This document shows, piece by piece, positions 1 to 7,908 of a stretch of DNA of 9,034 nucleotides (its first letter is position 1; each line of letters begins with the position of its first letter). The notes below the pieces were generated by a model, which searched no databases, was not told the DNA's origin, and saw only the letters and a program-made list of their open reading frames with translations. A program made the position numbers and the translations under genes. This stretch comes from an uncultured Bacteroidota bacterium (GTDB lineage: Bacteria > Bacteroidota > Bacteroidia > Chitinophagales > Chitinophagaceae), in assembly GCA_903835145.1 (NCBI GenBank), contig CAILMA010000683.1, positions 1-9,034 of the forward strand, given 5' to 3'.

Positions 1-90
1 ATTTTAAATTTTTTTGTAATTTTTTTGATGTGCGAAGATAGGATAATATTCGAACAGGTATAACAATAAATTAACGTGGGCTGCTCCCCT

Positions 91-1725
91 CTACTGCCCA
101 TAAACGCGCTCCCCACCAACAAATGTCGTAAACACCTTCACTTCCAATAGTTCCGCCTCAGGCACTTTCATAAGGTCTTTGTTGATGATGACGAAGTCAG
201 CTTTTTTACCCACTTCTATGCTGCCTACTTCGTGCTCCACAAAGTCAGCCTTAGCCGCCCATATCGTCATACCTCTCAGGGCCTGCTCCCGGGTCAGCGC
301 ATTTTCAATCTGGAAACCACCGGCGGGAAATCCCTTGCTGTCCTTCCTTACAACAGCAGCATAAAAAGTTTTTGCCGGCGATATGTCTTCCACCGGGAAG
401 TCGGTACCCAGCGGCAGCCATCCGTTTTGCTCCAGTAGTTGTTTATAGGCATATCCGCCCTTTAGTCTTTCAGCACCTATGCGGTCAGCTGCCCAGTACA
501 TATCACTTGTAGCATGGGTGGGCTGCACCGAGGGAATTACTGATGCACTGCCAAACAGCCTAAAGTCGTCTTTGTTCACAATCTGTGCATGTTCTATGCG
601 CCAGCGCTTGTCATTCTTGGTTTTCAGGTACTTGTTATAAACCGTCAGCACCATACGGTTGCCGCTATCGCCTATGGCATGTGTGCACAGCTGAAAGTCC
701 GTATTTACGAGCATTTTTGCCAGCGAGTCATAATGGCTTTCCGGGTTCAGCAGGAAGCCTGTCCATCCTACCTTATCGTTGTAGGGCTGCAAGAGGCAGG
801 CACCGCGGCTGCCAAGTGCGCCATCAGCATAGGCTTTTACGCCCCGCACATAAAGCCGGTCGGTTTTGTAAGGGCCAGCCGCAAGGTATTTTTCGTAGTT
901 GGAGGCTGAGTCTGTAAGCATTACATACAGCCTCATTTTCAGTTTTTTGTTGTTCTGAAAAGTATCAATCATCGCTACCTCATAGTGCATGAGACCGCAG
1001 TCGGTAATCGTTGTAAGGCCCTCTTCAAAACATTTCTTCTGTGCCGCAACCAGCCATTTTTCGTAGTCGGCTTTTACCGGCAGGGGTATGGCATTGGTTA
1101 CAAGGTCCACGGCATTGTCTATGAGCAGTCCCGTTAGCTTGCCGTCTTTAAGTTCTATGGTACCTCCGGTAACGGTAGTTGCCGCCGTCACCTTGCCGAG
1201 CTCCAGCGCTGGTGTGCTGGCTATGGCAGCATGGCCGTCAACCCGCTGCAGCAATACCGGCTTACCCGGGAAGAGTTCATTCAGCTTTGCATTATCAGGG
1301 TAGGCCTTGCCGGGAAATTTATTCTGGTCCCACCCACGGCCCCGGATCCACAATTCTTTCGGGTGTTCTTTCACAAAGGCCTGCACGCGTGTGAGTACTT
1401 CGTCCCAACTCTTGCAATCATAAAGATTTACTTCAAACAAAGAACGCCCATACCCCAGGAAGTGCGCATGCGCATCTATAAACCCGGGGAAAACAGGGTA
1501 GCCCTTGGCATCTACTACATCATCGCCCTTGTACTTGCCAAGTATATCGTAGCTCTTGCCAATGGCTACAATTTTACCATTCTTCACAGCAAATGCCTCT
1601 GCTGTGCTGAAGCCACTGTCAACTGTATACACCAGCCCGTGGTGCACAATCAGGTCCACAGGAATGCGGTTAAAACAACCAGTCAGCAGCAACAATGGAA
1701 CAAACAGTAAACTCAGGTAGCGCAT
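91..1725 (-). CDS. YtcJ-like metal-dependent amidohydrolase, predicted lipoprotein
   Basis: The 544-residue protein fits the amidohydrolase 3 (YtcJ-like) family, metal-dependent hydrolases with a TIM-barrel core that cut C-N bonds in amides or related compounds; the substrate is unknown. The start gives a lipoprotein signal: hydrophobic residues 3-14, then lipobox L14-T15-G16-C17, so the mature protein should be membrane-anchored outside the cytoplasm. Metal and catalytic landmarks are visible: D84-A-H86-A-H88 (HxH at the end of strand 1), H165 in VDGHAA, K297 in VKAYADGALGSRG, H349 in CTHAIGDSGN, H379 in RIEHAQ and D442 in LGTDFPVE. A small beta domain is split between residues about 22-78 and 495-544, as usual in the superfamily. 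Length is normal and no key residue looks lost. It is preceded by its own -7 box and a terminator belonging to the pump operon, so it is probably transcribed alone. Family assignment is firm; substrate and pathway are not known. Confidence 0.93.
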   Translation of the reverse strand: MRYLSLLFVPLLLLTGCFNRIPVDLIVHHGLVYTVDSGFSTAEAFAVKNGKIVAIGKSYDILGKYKGDDVVDAKGYPVFPGFIDAHAHFLGYGRSLFEVNLYDCKSWDEVLTRVQAFVKEHPKELWIRGRGWDQNKFPGKAYPDNAKLNELFPGKPVLLQRVDGHAAIASTPALELGKVTAATTVTGGTIELKDGKLTGLLIDNAVDLVTNAIPLPVKADYEKWLVAAQKKCFEEGLTTITDCGLMHYEVAMIDTFQNNKKLKMRLYVMLTDSASNYEKYLAAGPYKTDRLYVRGVKAYADGALGSRGACLLQPYNDKVGWTGFLLNPESHYDSLAKMLVNTDFQLCTHAIGDSGNRMVLTVYNKYLKTKNDKRWRIEHAQIVNKDDFRLFGSASVIPSVQPTHATSDMYWAADRIGAERLKGGYAYKQLLEQNGWLPLGTDFPVEDISPAKTFYAAVVRKDSKGFPAGGFQIENALTREQALRGMTIWAAKADFVEHEVGSIEVGKKADFVIINKDLMKVPEAELLEVKVFTTFVGGERVYGQ

Positions 1726-1761
1726 ATAAAAATTGTATAAAAAATAAGAGTATTTCGGCTA

Positions 1762-1769
1762 CAAAGATA
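1762..1769 (-). promoter_or_regulatory. Bacteroidota-type -7 promoter box for the amidohydrolase gene
   Basis: On the minus strand this reads TATCTTTG, an exact match to the Bacteroidota primary-sigma -7 consensus TAnnTTTG. It lies 36 bases upstream of the amidohydrolase ATG (1725) and downstream of the pump operon terminator, which is where a promoter is needed. I see no good TTTG -33 element at the expected spacing, so the promoter may be weak or need an activator. The implied leader is about 25-32 bases, A/T-rich, with no Shine-Dalgarno motif, which is normal in this phylum. Confidence 0.55.
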
Positions 1770-1813
1770 AGCCAATGTGCGCAGGCTATGTTCTTCATTA
1801 CTCCAACAACATC

Positions 1814-1849
1814 AAAAAAACTACCCCAAACCAGGTGCGGTTTGGGGTA
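1814..1849 (-). terminator. Intrinsic terminator of the tetR-tolC-MFP-RND operon
   Basis: A perfect 11-bp inverted repeat (TACCCCAAACC at 1822-1832, GGTTTGGGGTA at 1839-1849) encloses a 6-base loop. Read on the minus strand, the stem is followed after one base by seven T residues (1820-1814), the classic rho-independent layout. There is no T-run on the plus-strand side, so it works leftward only. It sits 147 bases beyond the RND stop codon and ahead of the amidohydrolase promoter, and so should insulate the two transcripts. Confidence 0.9.
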
Positions 1850-1897
1850 AGTAATACTCTTTGTACGACTTATATCGGCATCCCAAGTTGAATTTCA

Positions 1898-1945
1898 TGT
1901 CACCCCTTCTGCCGCTCGCGGAGAAGGGGCCGGGGGTTGAGGACA
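1898..1945. repeat. GC-rich intergenic hairpin, probable dispersed repeat
   Basis: This GC-rich block stands out from its AT-rich surroundings. It contains CCCCTTCT (1903-1910) and AGAAGGGG (1922-1929), with an inner CCG/CGG pairing around a CTCG loop and one bulged G (1911), so an 11-bp stem is possible in either strand. The flank CCGGGGGTTGAGG and the outer TGTC...GACA ends (1898-1901 and 1942-1945) resemble the short 'CCCCGGCCCCTTCTCC'-style repeats scattered between genes in many bacterial genomes. No T-run follows on either strand, so it is not a terminator. It lies in the 3' untranslated part of the efflux operon. That it is repeated elsewhere in the genome is inference, because there is only one copy in this window. 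Confidence 0.5.
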
Positions 1946-1995
1946 CCAGCGGCGGAATTCCGATTTTTAATACTAAAATTTATCGAACATCATTT

Positions 1996-4900
1996 TTATC
2001 CCTCAAGGCTCTCACCTACTTTGCCTGAAACTCTTTTCACCCATGCTTTGAACCTGAAACTCAGCAAGCACATTGCTGGCACTACCACCAGAGTAAGCAA
2101 GGTTGCAAAAGCAAGACCATATATCATGGTCCATGCAAGTGGTCCCCACAATGCATTACTGTCGCCTCCAAAGAAGATATTAGGTTTAAATTCAGTAAAC
2201 AGGCCACCAAAGTCAATGTTCAGACCAATAGCCAATGGTATAAGACCCAATATAGCTGCGGTAGCGGTAAGCAATACCGGTGTCATACGGGTACGGCCGG
2301 CCTCTATTATGGCGTCATAGGGCTCCATGCCTTCTTTCAGCATCATATCCATGAACTCTACAAGCAGGATACCATTTCTCACTACTATACCTGCAAGTGC
2401 CACAATACCAATACCACTCATTACAAGGGAGAAAGTAGGTGCAAACACAGCATAACCCAGCATAACGCCAATGATACTCATGATAACTTCACTCATGATG
2501 ATTACGGTGCGGCTCAGAGAGTTAAAGAGCAATATCAAAATAAGGAAGATAAGCATCATAGCTATCACCATCGCACTACCCAGGAAGCTCAATGTTTCAG
2601 CCTGGTCTTCCTGCTGGCCACCCATCTTTATGGTCAGCGCAGGACTCACATGGAACTGATCGATCTCTCTCTGCAGTGCTGCCACTACCTCATTCGGGTT
2701 GAAACCGGAAAGGATATTGGAAGACAGGATGATGATACGCTTCTGGTTTTTGCGCTTGATACCACCATAAGTGTCGCCATAGTGTATGTCGGCAAACGAC
2801 GACACTGGTACAGTTCTTATCATGCCACCCATACCCATATCGCGGAATACTATCGGCATATTTCTCACCGCATCTATATCTGCTCGCTGCGATGGCATTA
2901 GGCGCAGGTTAATAGGGTAGTCGTCATTGGCATCGCGGAACCTCGAAATTTCTTTCCCGAAGATGGCGGTACGCATATTCATAGCAACGGAGTACGTAGA
3001 TATGCTCTGGTCGTTCATGCGCTCCCTGTCCAGGTCAAATACGATTTCAGGTTTGTGCGCATCAAAGTCACTCCTGAGTTCCTCTACACCCGCTATTTGC
3101 TTCGATTCCAGGTAGCGTTTCAGTCTTTCTGAAGTATTCACCAGCGAATCAAGATTCTCGCCCGTGATTTCGATTACAATTGGTTTCGGCAATGGTGGCC
3201 CGCCACCTTCCTTATCTACAGTTACTTCCGCACCCGGGTACTGCCTTACAGCAGCCCTTATTTTTTCAAGGTACATGGTACTTGAGACTCCCTTACGCTT
3301 TTCAAATTCCACGAACGCAACAGTTATCTTTCCTTTGTTTGGGAAGTCACCTATTTCGCTGCCATTAGGGTCTACCGCATCAACGGTTACATTAGCTATC
3401 ACCGATTTTACAATCGGGTTTTTCTTTCCGGTTGCCGGGTCGTTGCCAAGCACATCATTTACCCTTTTCTCCAGTTTCCGCAGTACTTCACTGGTATAGG
3501 CCTGGTCAGTACCTACAGGTAGGTTAAGATACACATAGGTAAAATTCGGGTCAGCTGATGGGAAGAATACAAACGGAGGATTCCGCGCTTTATAAAGAAA
3601 GACAGAGATAGGTAGTAAAAAAAACACAGTGATAATAAAAATCAGAATAGGGTAGCGCATTGCACCCTTAAGCACGCGGGTATACCATTCGCGGAATGCC
3701 GGCCATATCCTGTCCTGAAACGCATGAATCATTTTGGAGAAAACGAATTTTTCCACCAGGATAAAGGCAAACAGGAACATAAGGAAGTTGGCAATACCGT
3801 ATTGGCGGGTAATATAACAGATAGCTGCCACAGCCACGAAGATCACCGAAAGCACCATATCCTTCCGTGTAAATCTACCAAGGTCCGGGTGGTTCTTGTC
3901 TTCTACTTTCATGAAGCTTACCGCAAACACAGGGTTTATGATGTAGGCTACCAGCAGCGATGCTACCAGCGTTATGATAAGTGTGATAGGCAGGAAGAAC
4001 ATGAAGCTACCAATTACGCCTTTCCAGAAGGCAAGGGGTATAAAGGGCATAAGCGTTGTTGCCGTGCCGGAAAGTACCGGCAGGAAAACCTCTCCGGTAG
4101 CCAGCTTCGCCGCCCGCGTTATATCCATCTTACCATTATCAAATATCCGGTGGGTGTTTTCTATCACCACAATGGCATCATCCACCACTATACCCAGTGC
4201 AAGCAGGAACGAGAACAGCACAATCATATTCAACGTGAAGCCTATAGTAGGCAACACAAGGAAAGCAATAGCGCAGCTCAGCGGTACCGATAGCGCCACG
4301 AATAACGCATTCGTAACCCCCATGAAGAACATAAGGATAATGGTTACAAGCAGGAACCCGATGATGATAGTATTAATAAGGTCATGCAGCGTATTTCTGG
4401 TCGCTTGCGATTGATCCCCTGTTGTCACAATCGTCAGGTCCTTCGGTAGGTCGCCCTTCTTTTGCATGGTGGTTACCAGGTCCTGTATTTTGTCACTCGC
4501 CTCAATAAGGTTCGATCCCTTTGCTTTAATTACGTTCAGGGTTATTACATTCTTGTTGTCAAGGCGCGCATAGCTTTTCTGTTCAGCAAAGCTATCCACC
4601 ACCTGGGCTATGTTTTTAAGGTATATACTCTTACCCTGCTGGTTTTTTACAATGATGTTATTGATCTGGTCAGCCGATTTAAACTCATTTCTGATGCTCA
4701 ATACACGCTTCTGATCATTCATTGATACTTCACCAGCAGTGGTTGATATATTTTCGGCAGATACCGCGCGGTCTATGTCGTCGAATGTAAGGCCTGCGGC
4801 TTGCATCTTATACATATCCACGTTTATCTGTATCTCCCTGTCCAGTGCACCAACGCGGTCTACTCTTTTTATTTCTTTCAGCGCCTCTACATTGTCCTTT

Positions 4901-5400
4901 ACTTTATCTGCATACCTTTTAAGGCGTTTCAGGTCATAGTTACCAGATATGTTTACCGACATAATCGGCAATTCAGAAAGGTCGATATCCTTTACTTCAG
5001 GCTGGTAAGGCAGGTTTTTTGGGAGGTCTTGTTTAGCCTTATCCACCCCGTCCTTTACATCCTGTTTAGCCTTATCAATCTTTACGTCGGTGTTAAACTC
5101 AACTATAACAACCGAGTAATCCTGAAAGGAGTTGCTGGTAACTTTTTTTACACCGGTAAGGTTTTTTACCTGCTTTTCTATTGGTTTGGTCACCAGGTTT
5201 TCCATATTCTCCGGCGATGTGCCGGGGTACAAGGTCTGTACTATGATCTGAGGAATCTTGATTTCCGGAAACTGCTCTTTAGGCAGATTCATATAGGCCC
5301 ACAACCCGGTTAGGGTTATAATAACCGTTATTATATATATCGCAGTGCGGTTATCAATCGCCCAGCTCGATGGTTTAAACTCTTTGAATGTGTCTTTCAT
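1996..5400 (-). CDS. RND-family efflux permease (AcrB/HAE1-like), inner-membrane pump
   Basis: This is the proton-driven inner-membrane pump of a tripartite efflux system; AcrB-type relatives export drugs, dyes, detergents or other hydrophobic compounds. The two-fold RND plan is clear: TM1 at about residues 19-37, periplasmic loop 1 (about 38-340), TM2-6 (about 341-495), TM7 (about 582-603), periplasmic loop 2 (about 604-935) and TM8-12 (about 938-1115). The relay aspartates D407 and D408 sit in GIVVDDAIVVIENTHR, at the same numbers as in AcrB. R1038 matches AcrB R971, while the AcrB K940 position is R1008 (GIVVRNGIL). At 1134 residues it is longer than AcrB (1049): there are two extra hydrophobic stretches at about 514-532 and 536-556 in the usually cytoplasmic TM6-TM7 linker, and a longer loop at about 1060-1086 before TM12. 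It is the last gene of the operon, 37 bases after the adaptor stop, and has no obvious Shine-Dalgarno. The substrate cannot be deduced. Heavy-metal export is less likely because the relay is of the HAE type. Confidence 0.96.
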   Translation of the reverse strand: MKDTFKEFKPSSWAIDNRTAIYIITVIITLTGLWAYMNLPKEQFPEIKIPQIIVQTLYPGTSPENMENLVTKPIEKQVKNLTGVKKVTSNSFQDYSVVIVEFNTDVKIDKAKQDVKDGVDKAKQDLPKNLPYQPEVKDIDLSELPIMSVNISGNYDLKRLKRYADKVKDNVEALKEIKRVDRVGALDREIQINVDMYKMQAAGLTFDDIDRAVSAENISTTAGEVSMNDQKRVLSIRNEFKSADQINNIIVKNQQGKSIYLKNIAQVVDSFAEQKSYARLDNKNVITLNVIKAKGSNLIEASDKIQDLVTTMQKKGDLPKDLTIVTTGDQSQATRNTLHDLINTIIIGFLLVTIILMFFMGVTNALFVALSVPLSCAIAFLVLPTIGFTLNMIVLFSFLLALGIVVDDAIVVIENTHRIFDNGKMDITRAAKLATGEVFLPVLSGTATTLMPFIPLAFWKGVIGSFMFFLPITLIITLVASLLVAYIINPVFAVSFMKVEDKNHPDLGRFTRKDMVLSVIFVAVAAICYITRQYGIANFLMFLFAFILVEKFVFSKMIHAFQDRIWPAFREWYTRVLKGAMRYPILIFIITVFFLLPISVFLYKARNPPFVFFPSADPNFTYVYLNLPVGTDQAYTSEVLRKLEKRVNDVLGNDPATGKKNPIVKSVIANVTVDAVDPNGSEIGDFPNKGKITVAFVEFEKRKGVSSTMYLEKIRAAVRQYPGAEVTVDKEGGGPPLPKPIVIEITGENLDSLVNTSERLKRYLESKQIAGVEELRSDFDAHKPEIVFDLDRERMNDQSISTYSVAMNMRTAIFGKEISRFRDANDDYPINLRLMPSQRADIDAVRNMPIVFRDMGMGGMIRTVPVSSFADIHYGDTYGGIKRKNQKRIIILSSNILSGFNPNEVVAALQREIDQFHVSPALTIKMGGQQEDQAETLSFLGSAMVIAMMLIFLILILLFNSLSRTVIIMSEVIMSIIGVMLGYAVFAPTFSLVMSGIGIVALAGIVVRNGILLVEFMDMMLKEGMEPYDAIIEAGRTRMTPVLLTATAAILGLIPLAIGLNIDFGGLFTEFKPNIFFGGDSNALWGPLAWTMIYGLAFATLLTLVVVPAMCLLSFRFKAWVKRVSGKVGESLEG

Positions 5401-5437
5401 TAGAATATTGTTAAGGCAATAATGTTGTTAGGAAATA

Positions 5438-6526
5438 TTACTGTATGCTTATACTTTGCCCGTTCTCTATGTCCTCATAACCGGCAGTTATTACCTGGTC
5501 GCCCTCGTTCAGTCCTGAAAGTATTTCTACTTTTCCGTTAGAGTTGCGGCCTGTTTCCACTTTTACAGCCTTCGCCTTATTGCCTTCAGCTACAAATACC
5601 ATTGCTCCGTTCGATGTATTTTGAATTACAGATACAGGCACCACAAGCGTACTTGAGTTGGTATAGTTGGCTATCTTCATAATACAGCTCATGTTTGGGT
5701 GCAGTTTGCTGCTATTTGGGAGGCGCACCTGTACCAGGAAGGCGCGCGAAAGCTCCTCTACTGATTGTGCTACGTAGCTGATAGTGGTCTTAATGGAGTC
5801 ATTCACAGCAGGAAGTACTATCGTAACAGGGTCGCCCTGCTTCACTTTCCCAAGGTAGTTTTCACCGAGCTTAGCCTCTGCCTTAAGTTGGTCATAGCTT
5901 ACTACTCTTATACCATTCAGGCCAGCTGTGCAGATTTGCCCTACTTTGATACCCACCTCATCTATGGTGCCGGAAATAGGCGAAACTATCCTGTACATGT
6001 CTCTCTGCGTTTTAAGTGCAGCAAGTTGCTTTTGGCTGCTCTCATAGTTCGTCTTTGCACTCAGCAACTGCACCTCGGTGCCTATGTTTTGGCTCCAAAG
6101 GTTCTGTTGTTTTTCATAAAGTGATTTCAGCAATCCAAGCTGTGAGTTCTGGGCTTCTATTTGCTGCTCTACCGGGCCGGCATCAAGCACTGCCAGCAAC
6201 TGGCCCTTAGCTACTTTTTGTCCTGAGTGAACAGCAATCGTTTTTACTGTACCGGGTGCCTGCGACGAAGCAACTATGTTTTCATCGCCCGAAATTTCTG
6301 ACTGCACTTCTATATAGGCATTGAATACACCCTTTGTTAATGCCGTTACCGATACAGGCACAACCTTGGTCGAATCTTTTTTGCCTTTTTCCAGGGCTGC
6401 AATTTTTGCATCGATTTCTACCCGCGCTTGTTTAAGCTTGAGCAACTCAGCAGCAGGGTCCTGTTTTTTTTCTCCGCACGATGAAAGGATGAAAACAGGT
6501 ATCAGTAAATAAAGTAAACGTTTCAT
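5438..6526 (-). CDS. RND efflux periplasmic adaptor (membrane-fusion protein), lipoprotein
   Basis: This 362-residue protein is the HlyD/AcrA-type adaptor that links the RND pump to the outer-membrane channel. A lipoprotein signal is plain: hydrophobic residues 4-14 and lipobox L14-S15-S16-C17. Residues about 24-50 look like a short charged helix or coiled coil before the first barrel strand. The lipoyl (barrel-sandwich) halves are at about 88-115 (PGTVKTIAVHSGQKVAKGQL) and 179-198 (RIVSPISGTIDEVGIKVGQI), flanking the alpha-helical hairpin at about 117-177 that docks on TolC. The beta-barrel follows (about 210-285), then the membrane-proximal domain (about 290-362) with the usual LVVPVSVI and GLNEGDQVITAG motifs. 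The length is typical. It lies 32 bases after the tolC-like stop and 37 bases before the permease, inside one transcript, and is therefore the cognate adaptor of the pump. Confidence 0.96.
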   Translation of the reverse strand: MKRLLYLLIPVFILSSCGEKKQDPAAELLKLKQARVEIDAKIAALEKGKKDSTKVVPVSVTALTKGVFNAYIEVQSEISGDENIVASSQAPGTVKTIAVHSGQKVAKGQLLAVLDAGPVEQQIEAQNSQLGLLKSLYEKQQNLWSQNIGTEVQLLSAKTNYESSQKQLAALKTQRDMYRIVSPISGTIDEVGIKVGQICTAGLNGIRVVSYDQLKAEAKLGENYLGKVKQGDPVTIVLPAVNDSIKTTISYVAQSVEELSRAFLVQVRLPNSSKLHPNMSCIMKIANYTNSSTLVVPVSVIQNTSNGAMVFVAEGNKAKAVKVETGRNSNGKVEILSGLNEGDQVITAGYEDIENGQSISIQ

Positions 6527-6558
6527 ATTTTATATTTAAGTAGTGTGTAAATGATTGA

Positions 6559-7908
6559 TTATTTTAAGAGTCCTAATGCTTTTTTAAGGTCAGCCTCAGC
6601 GTTTATGAGGTCCAGCAGCGCGCTGAAATAATTCGTTTGTGCCCTAAGCTGATCTGTCTGTGCCTGAGTTACCTCAAGATTGCTGCCTACACCTGATTTG
6701 TATTTGCGCTGTGCAAGATCAAGTACGTCATTGGAAAGATCAAGATTCCTGTGTTGGCTCTGCACCTGTAGTATCGCATTTTTAAGACTGATCCTCGACT
6801 GTGCAGCCTGAAAGTCTATAGTCAGTTTCATATTGTCAATATTATTCTTTGACTTCTCTATGTTCAGCTTTGCCTCTGTCACCTGGTTTTTACGCATAAA
6901 GCCATTGAAAATAGGCACGGTTAACTGTACCCCAAGCGTGGAACTGGCCCAATACTTATTGAACATAAAAATATCTCTGCCATTCAAGCCTCCATAATTC
7001 GAACCGTAGGCCCAAAAGGCACTCAGCGTTGGCAGCGCAGCAAGGTTATACCTTTTGAGATTAAATTCATTCAGCGACAAAGCCGTTTTTACAACCTTGT
7101 ATTCTGGCACATTTTCATAAGTTCCTTCAGCAATCAGCAAATCGGCTGCAATTTGTTTTCTTGATTCAACTACTGTATCCGTCAGCACGATGGGCGCATT
7201 TATGCTCATACCAATCTGGTATTTTAATACCTGCTCAGAAACAGTAAGTATATTGTTGATTCTAATACTGTCTGATACGAGGTTATTTACCGACACATTT
7301 GCGCGCTCTGCATCCATCTTTTCTGCAAAACCGTTTTGCTGCGTGATGGTTACATCGTTTTCAATGCTCCTCGCAAACTGTAGGGAATTCTTAATTATAT
7401 TATACTGCCTGTAAGCAATCACCAGCGAATTGTAGGCTTTAAATACATTGTATCTTACATTCTCTTCGGTAACGGCACCGTTCAGCTTCGAGAATTCTAA
7501 AACAGTGTTTCTTGCTTTCAACGCAACACTCACACTGCCGTCAAAAATAACTTGGGAGGCCGTTATTCCAGCAGACCCTGCATAGGGCAGAGTAAACGCA
7601 ATAGGAATAATTGTGCCGGAAGGGATGCCGGGTGAAAATGCGCTGGCATCGACAAATGAACGCTGCGGCACATTAAAGTCATCAAATTCCATCTTGCCAT
7701 TGATGTGCGGGTAGGCAGCAGAAACGGATTGAGCATTTTGTGCCTTTTGTATCAGTACATCAATTGCCGCATTTTTAATGCTGTAATTGTGTTTCAGAGC
7801 GTAGTCCATGCAGTCCTGCAGGCTGAGCGGCGTTGGTGCCGTCTCCTGTGCCATTGCCATTGCTACAAATGCAAAACAGCTAATTAAGGTAAAATATAAT
7901 CTTGTCAT
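6559..7908 (-). CDS. TolC-like outer-membrane efflux channel protein
   Basis: This 449-residue protein is the outer-membrane duct of the efflux system and belongs to the outer membrane efflux protein (OEP/TolC) family. A signal peptide covers residues 1-20 (hydrophobic core, then AMA before Q21), giving export to the periplasm. Two homologous OEP repeats follow, at about 28-235 and 268-447, each with long alpha-helical stretches. The membrane-strand motifs typical of the family are present in both halves: ASQVIFDGS at about 117-125 and VPIFNGF at 331-337. The C-terminal repeat has the common YKSGVGSNLEVTQAQTDQL pattern (about 403-421). The start is fixed by the ATGA overlap with the upstream tetR stop (ATG at 7908-7906, TGA at 7907-7905), which suggests translational coupling. 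The protein looks complete. Confidence 0.96.
   Translation of the reverse strand: MTRLYFTLISCFAFVAMAMAQETAPTPLSLQDCMDYALKHNYSIKNAAIDVLIQKAQNAQSVSAAYPHINGKMEFDDFNVPQRSFVDASAFSPGIPSGTIIPIAFTLPYAGSAGITASQVIFDGSVSVALKARNTVLEFSKLNGAVTEENVRYNVFKAYNSLVIAYRQYNIIKNSLQFARSIENDVTITQQNGFAEKMDAERANVSVNNLVSDSIRINNILTVSEQVLKYQIGMSINAPIVLTDTVVESRKQIAADLLIAEGTYENVPEYKVVKTALSLNEFNLKRYNLAALPTLSAFWAYGSNYGGLNGRDIFMFNKYWASSTLGVQLTVPIFNGFMRKNQVTEAKLNIEKSKNNIDNMKLTIDFQAAQSRISLKNAILQVQSQHRNLDLSNDVLDLAQRKYKSGVGSNLEVTQAQTDQLRAQTNYFSALLDLINAEADLKKALGLLK

Noticed and set aside
1..30. T-rich tracts at the left edge as a terminator for the amidohydrolase
   Set aside because: The T-runs are on the plus strand, whereas the amidohydrolase is transcribed leftward and would need them on the minus strand; no good stem precedes them in the window.
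1231..1710. A plus-strand open frame of 159 codons opposite the amidohydrolase
   Set aside because: The minus strand carries an intact family match with conserved metal residues; the plus frame has no domain and no initiation signals.
1953..1962. CGGAATTCCG 10-bp palindrome downstream of the RND stop
   Set aside because: It has no loop and no T-run and is not near a promoter, so it is probably incidental.
3724..4293. A plus-strand open frame of 189 codons inside the permease gene
   Set aside because: It lies fully opposite a strongly conserved RND coding region, its translation is rich in His, Lys, Tyr and Gln with no recognisable domain, and there is no promoter for it. It is an antisense shadow.
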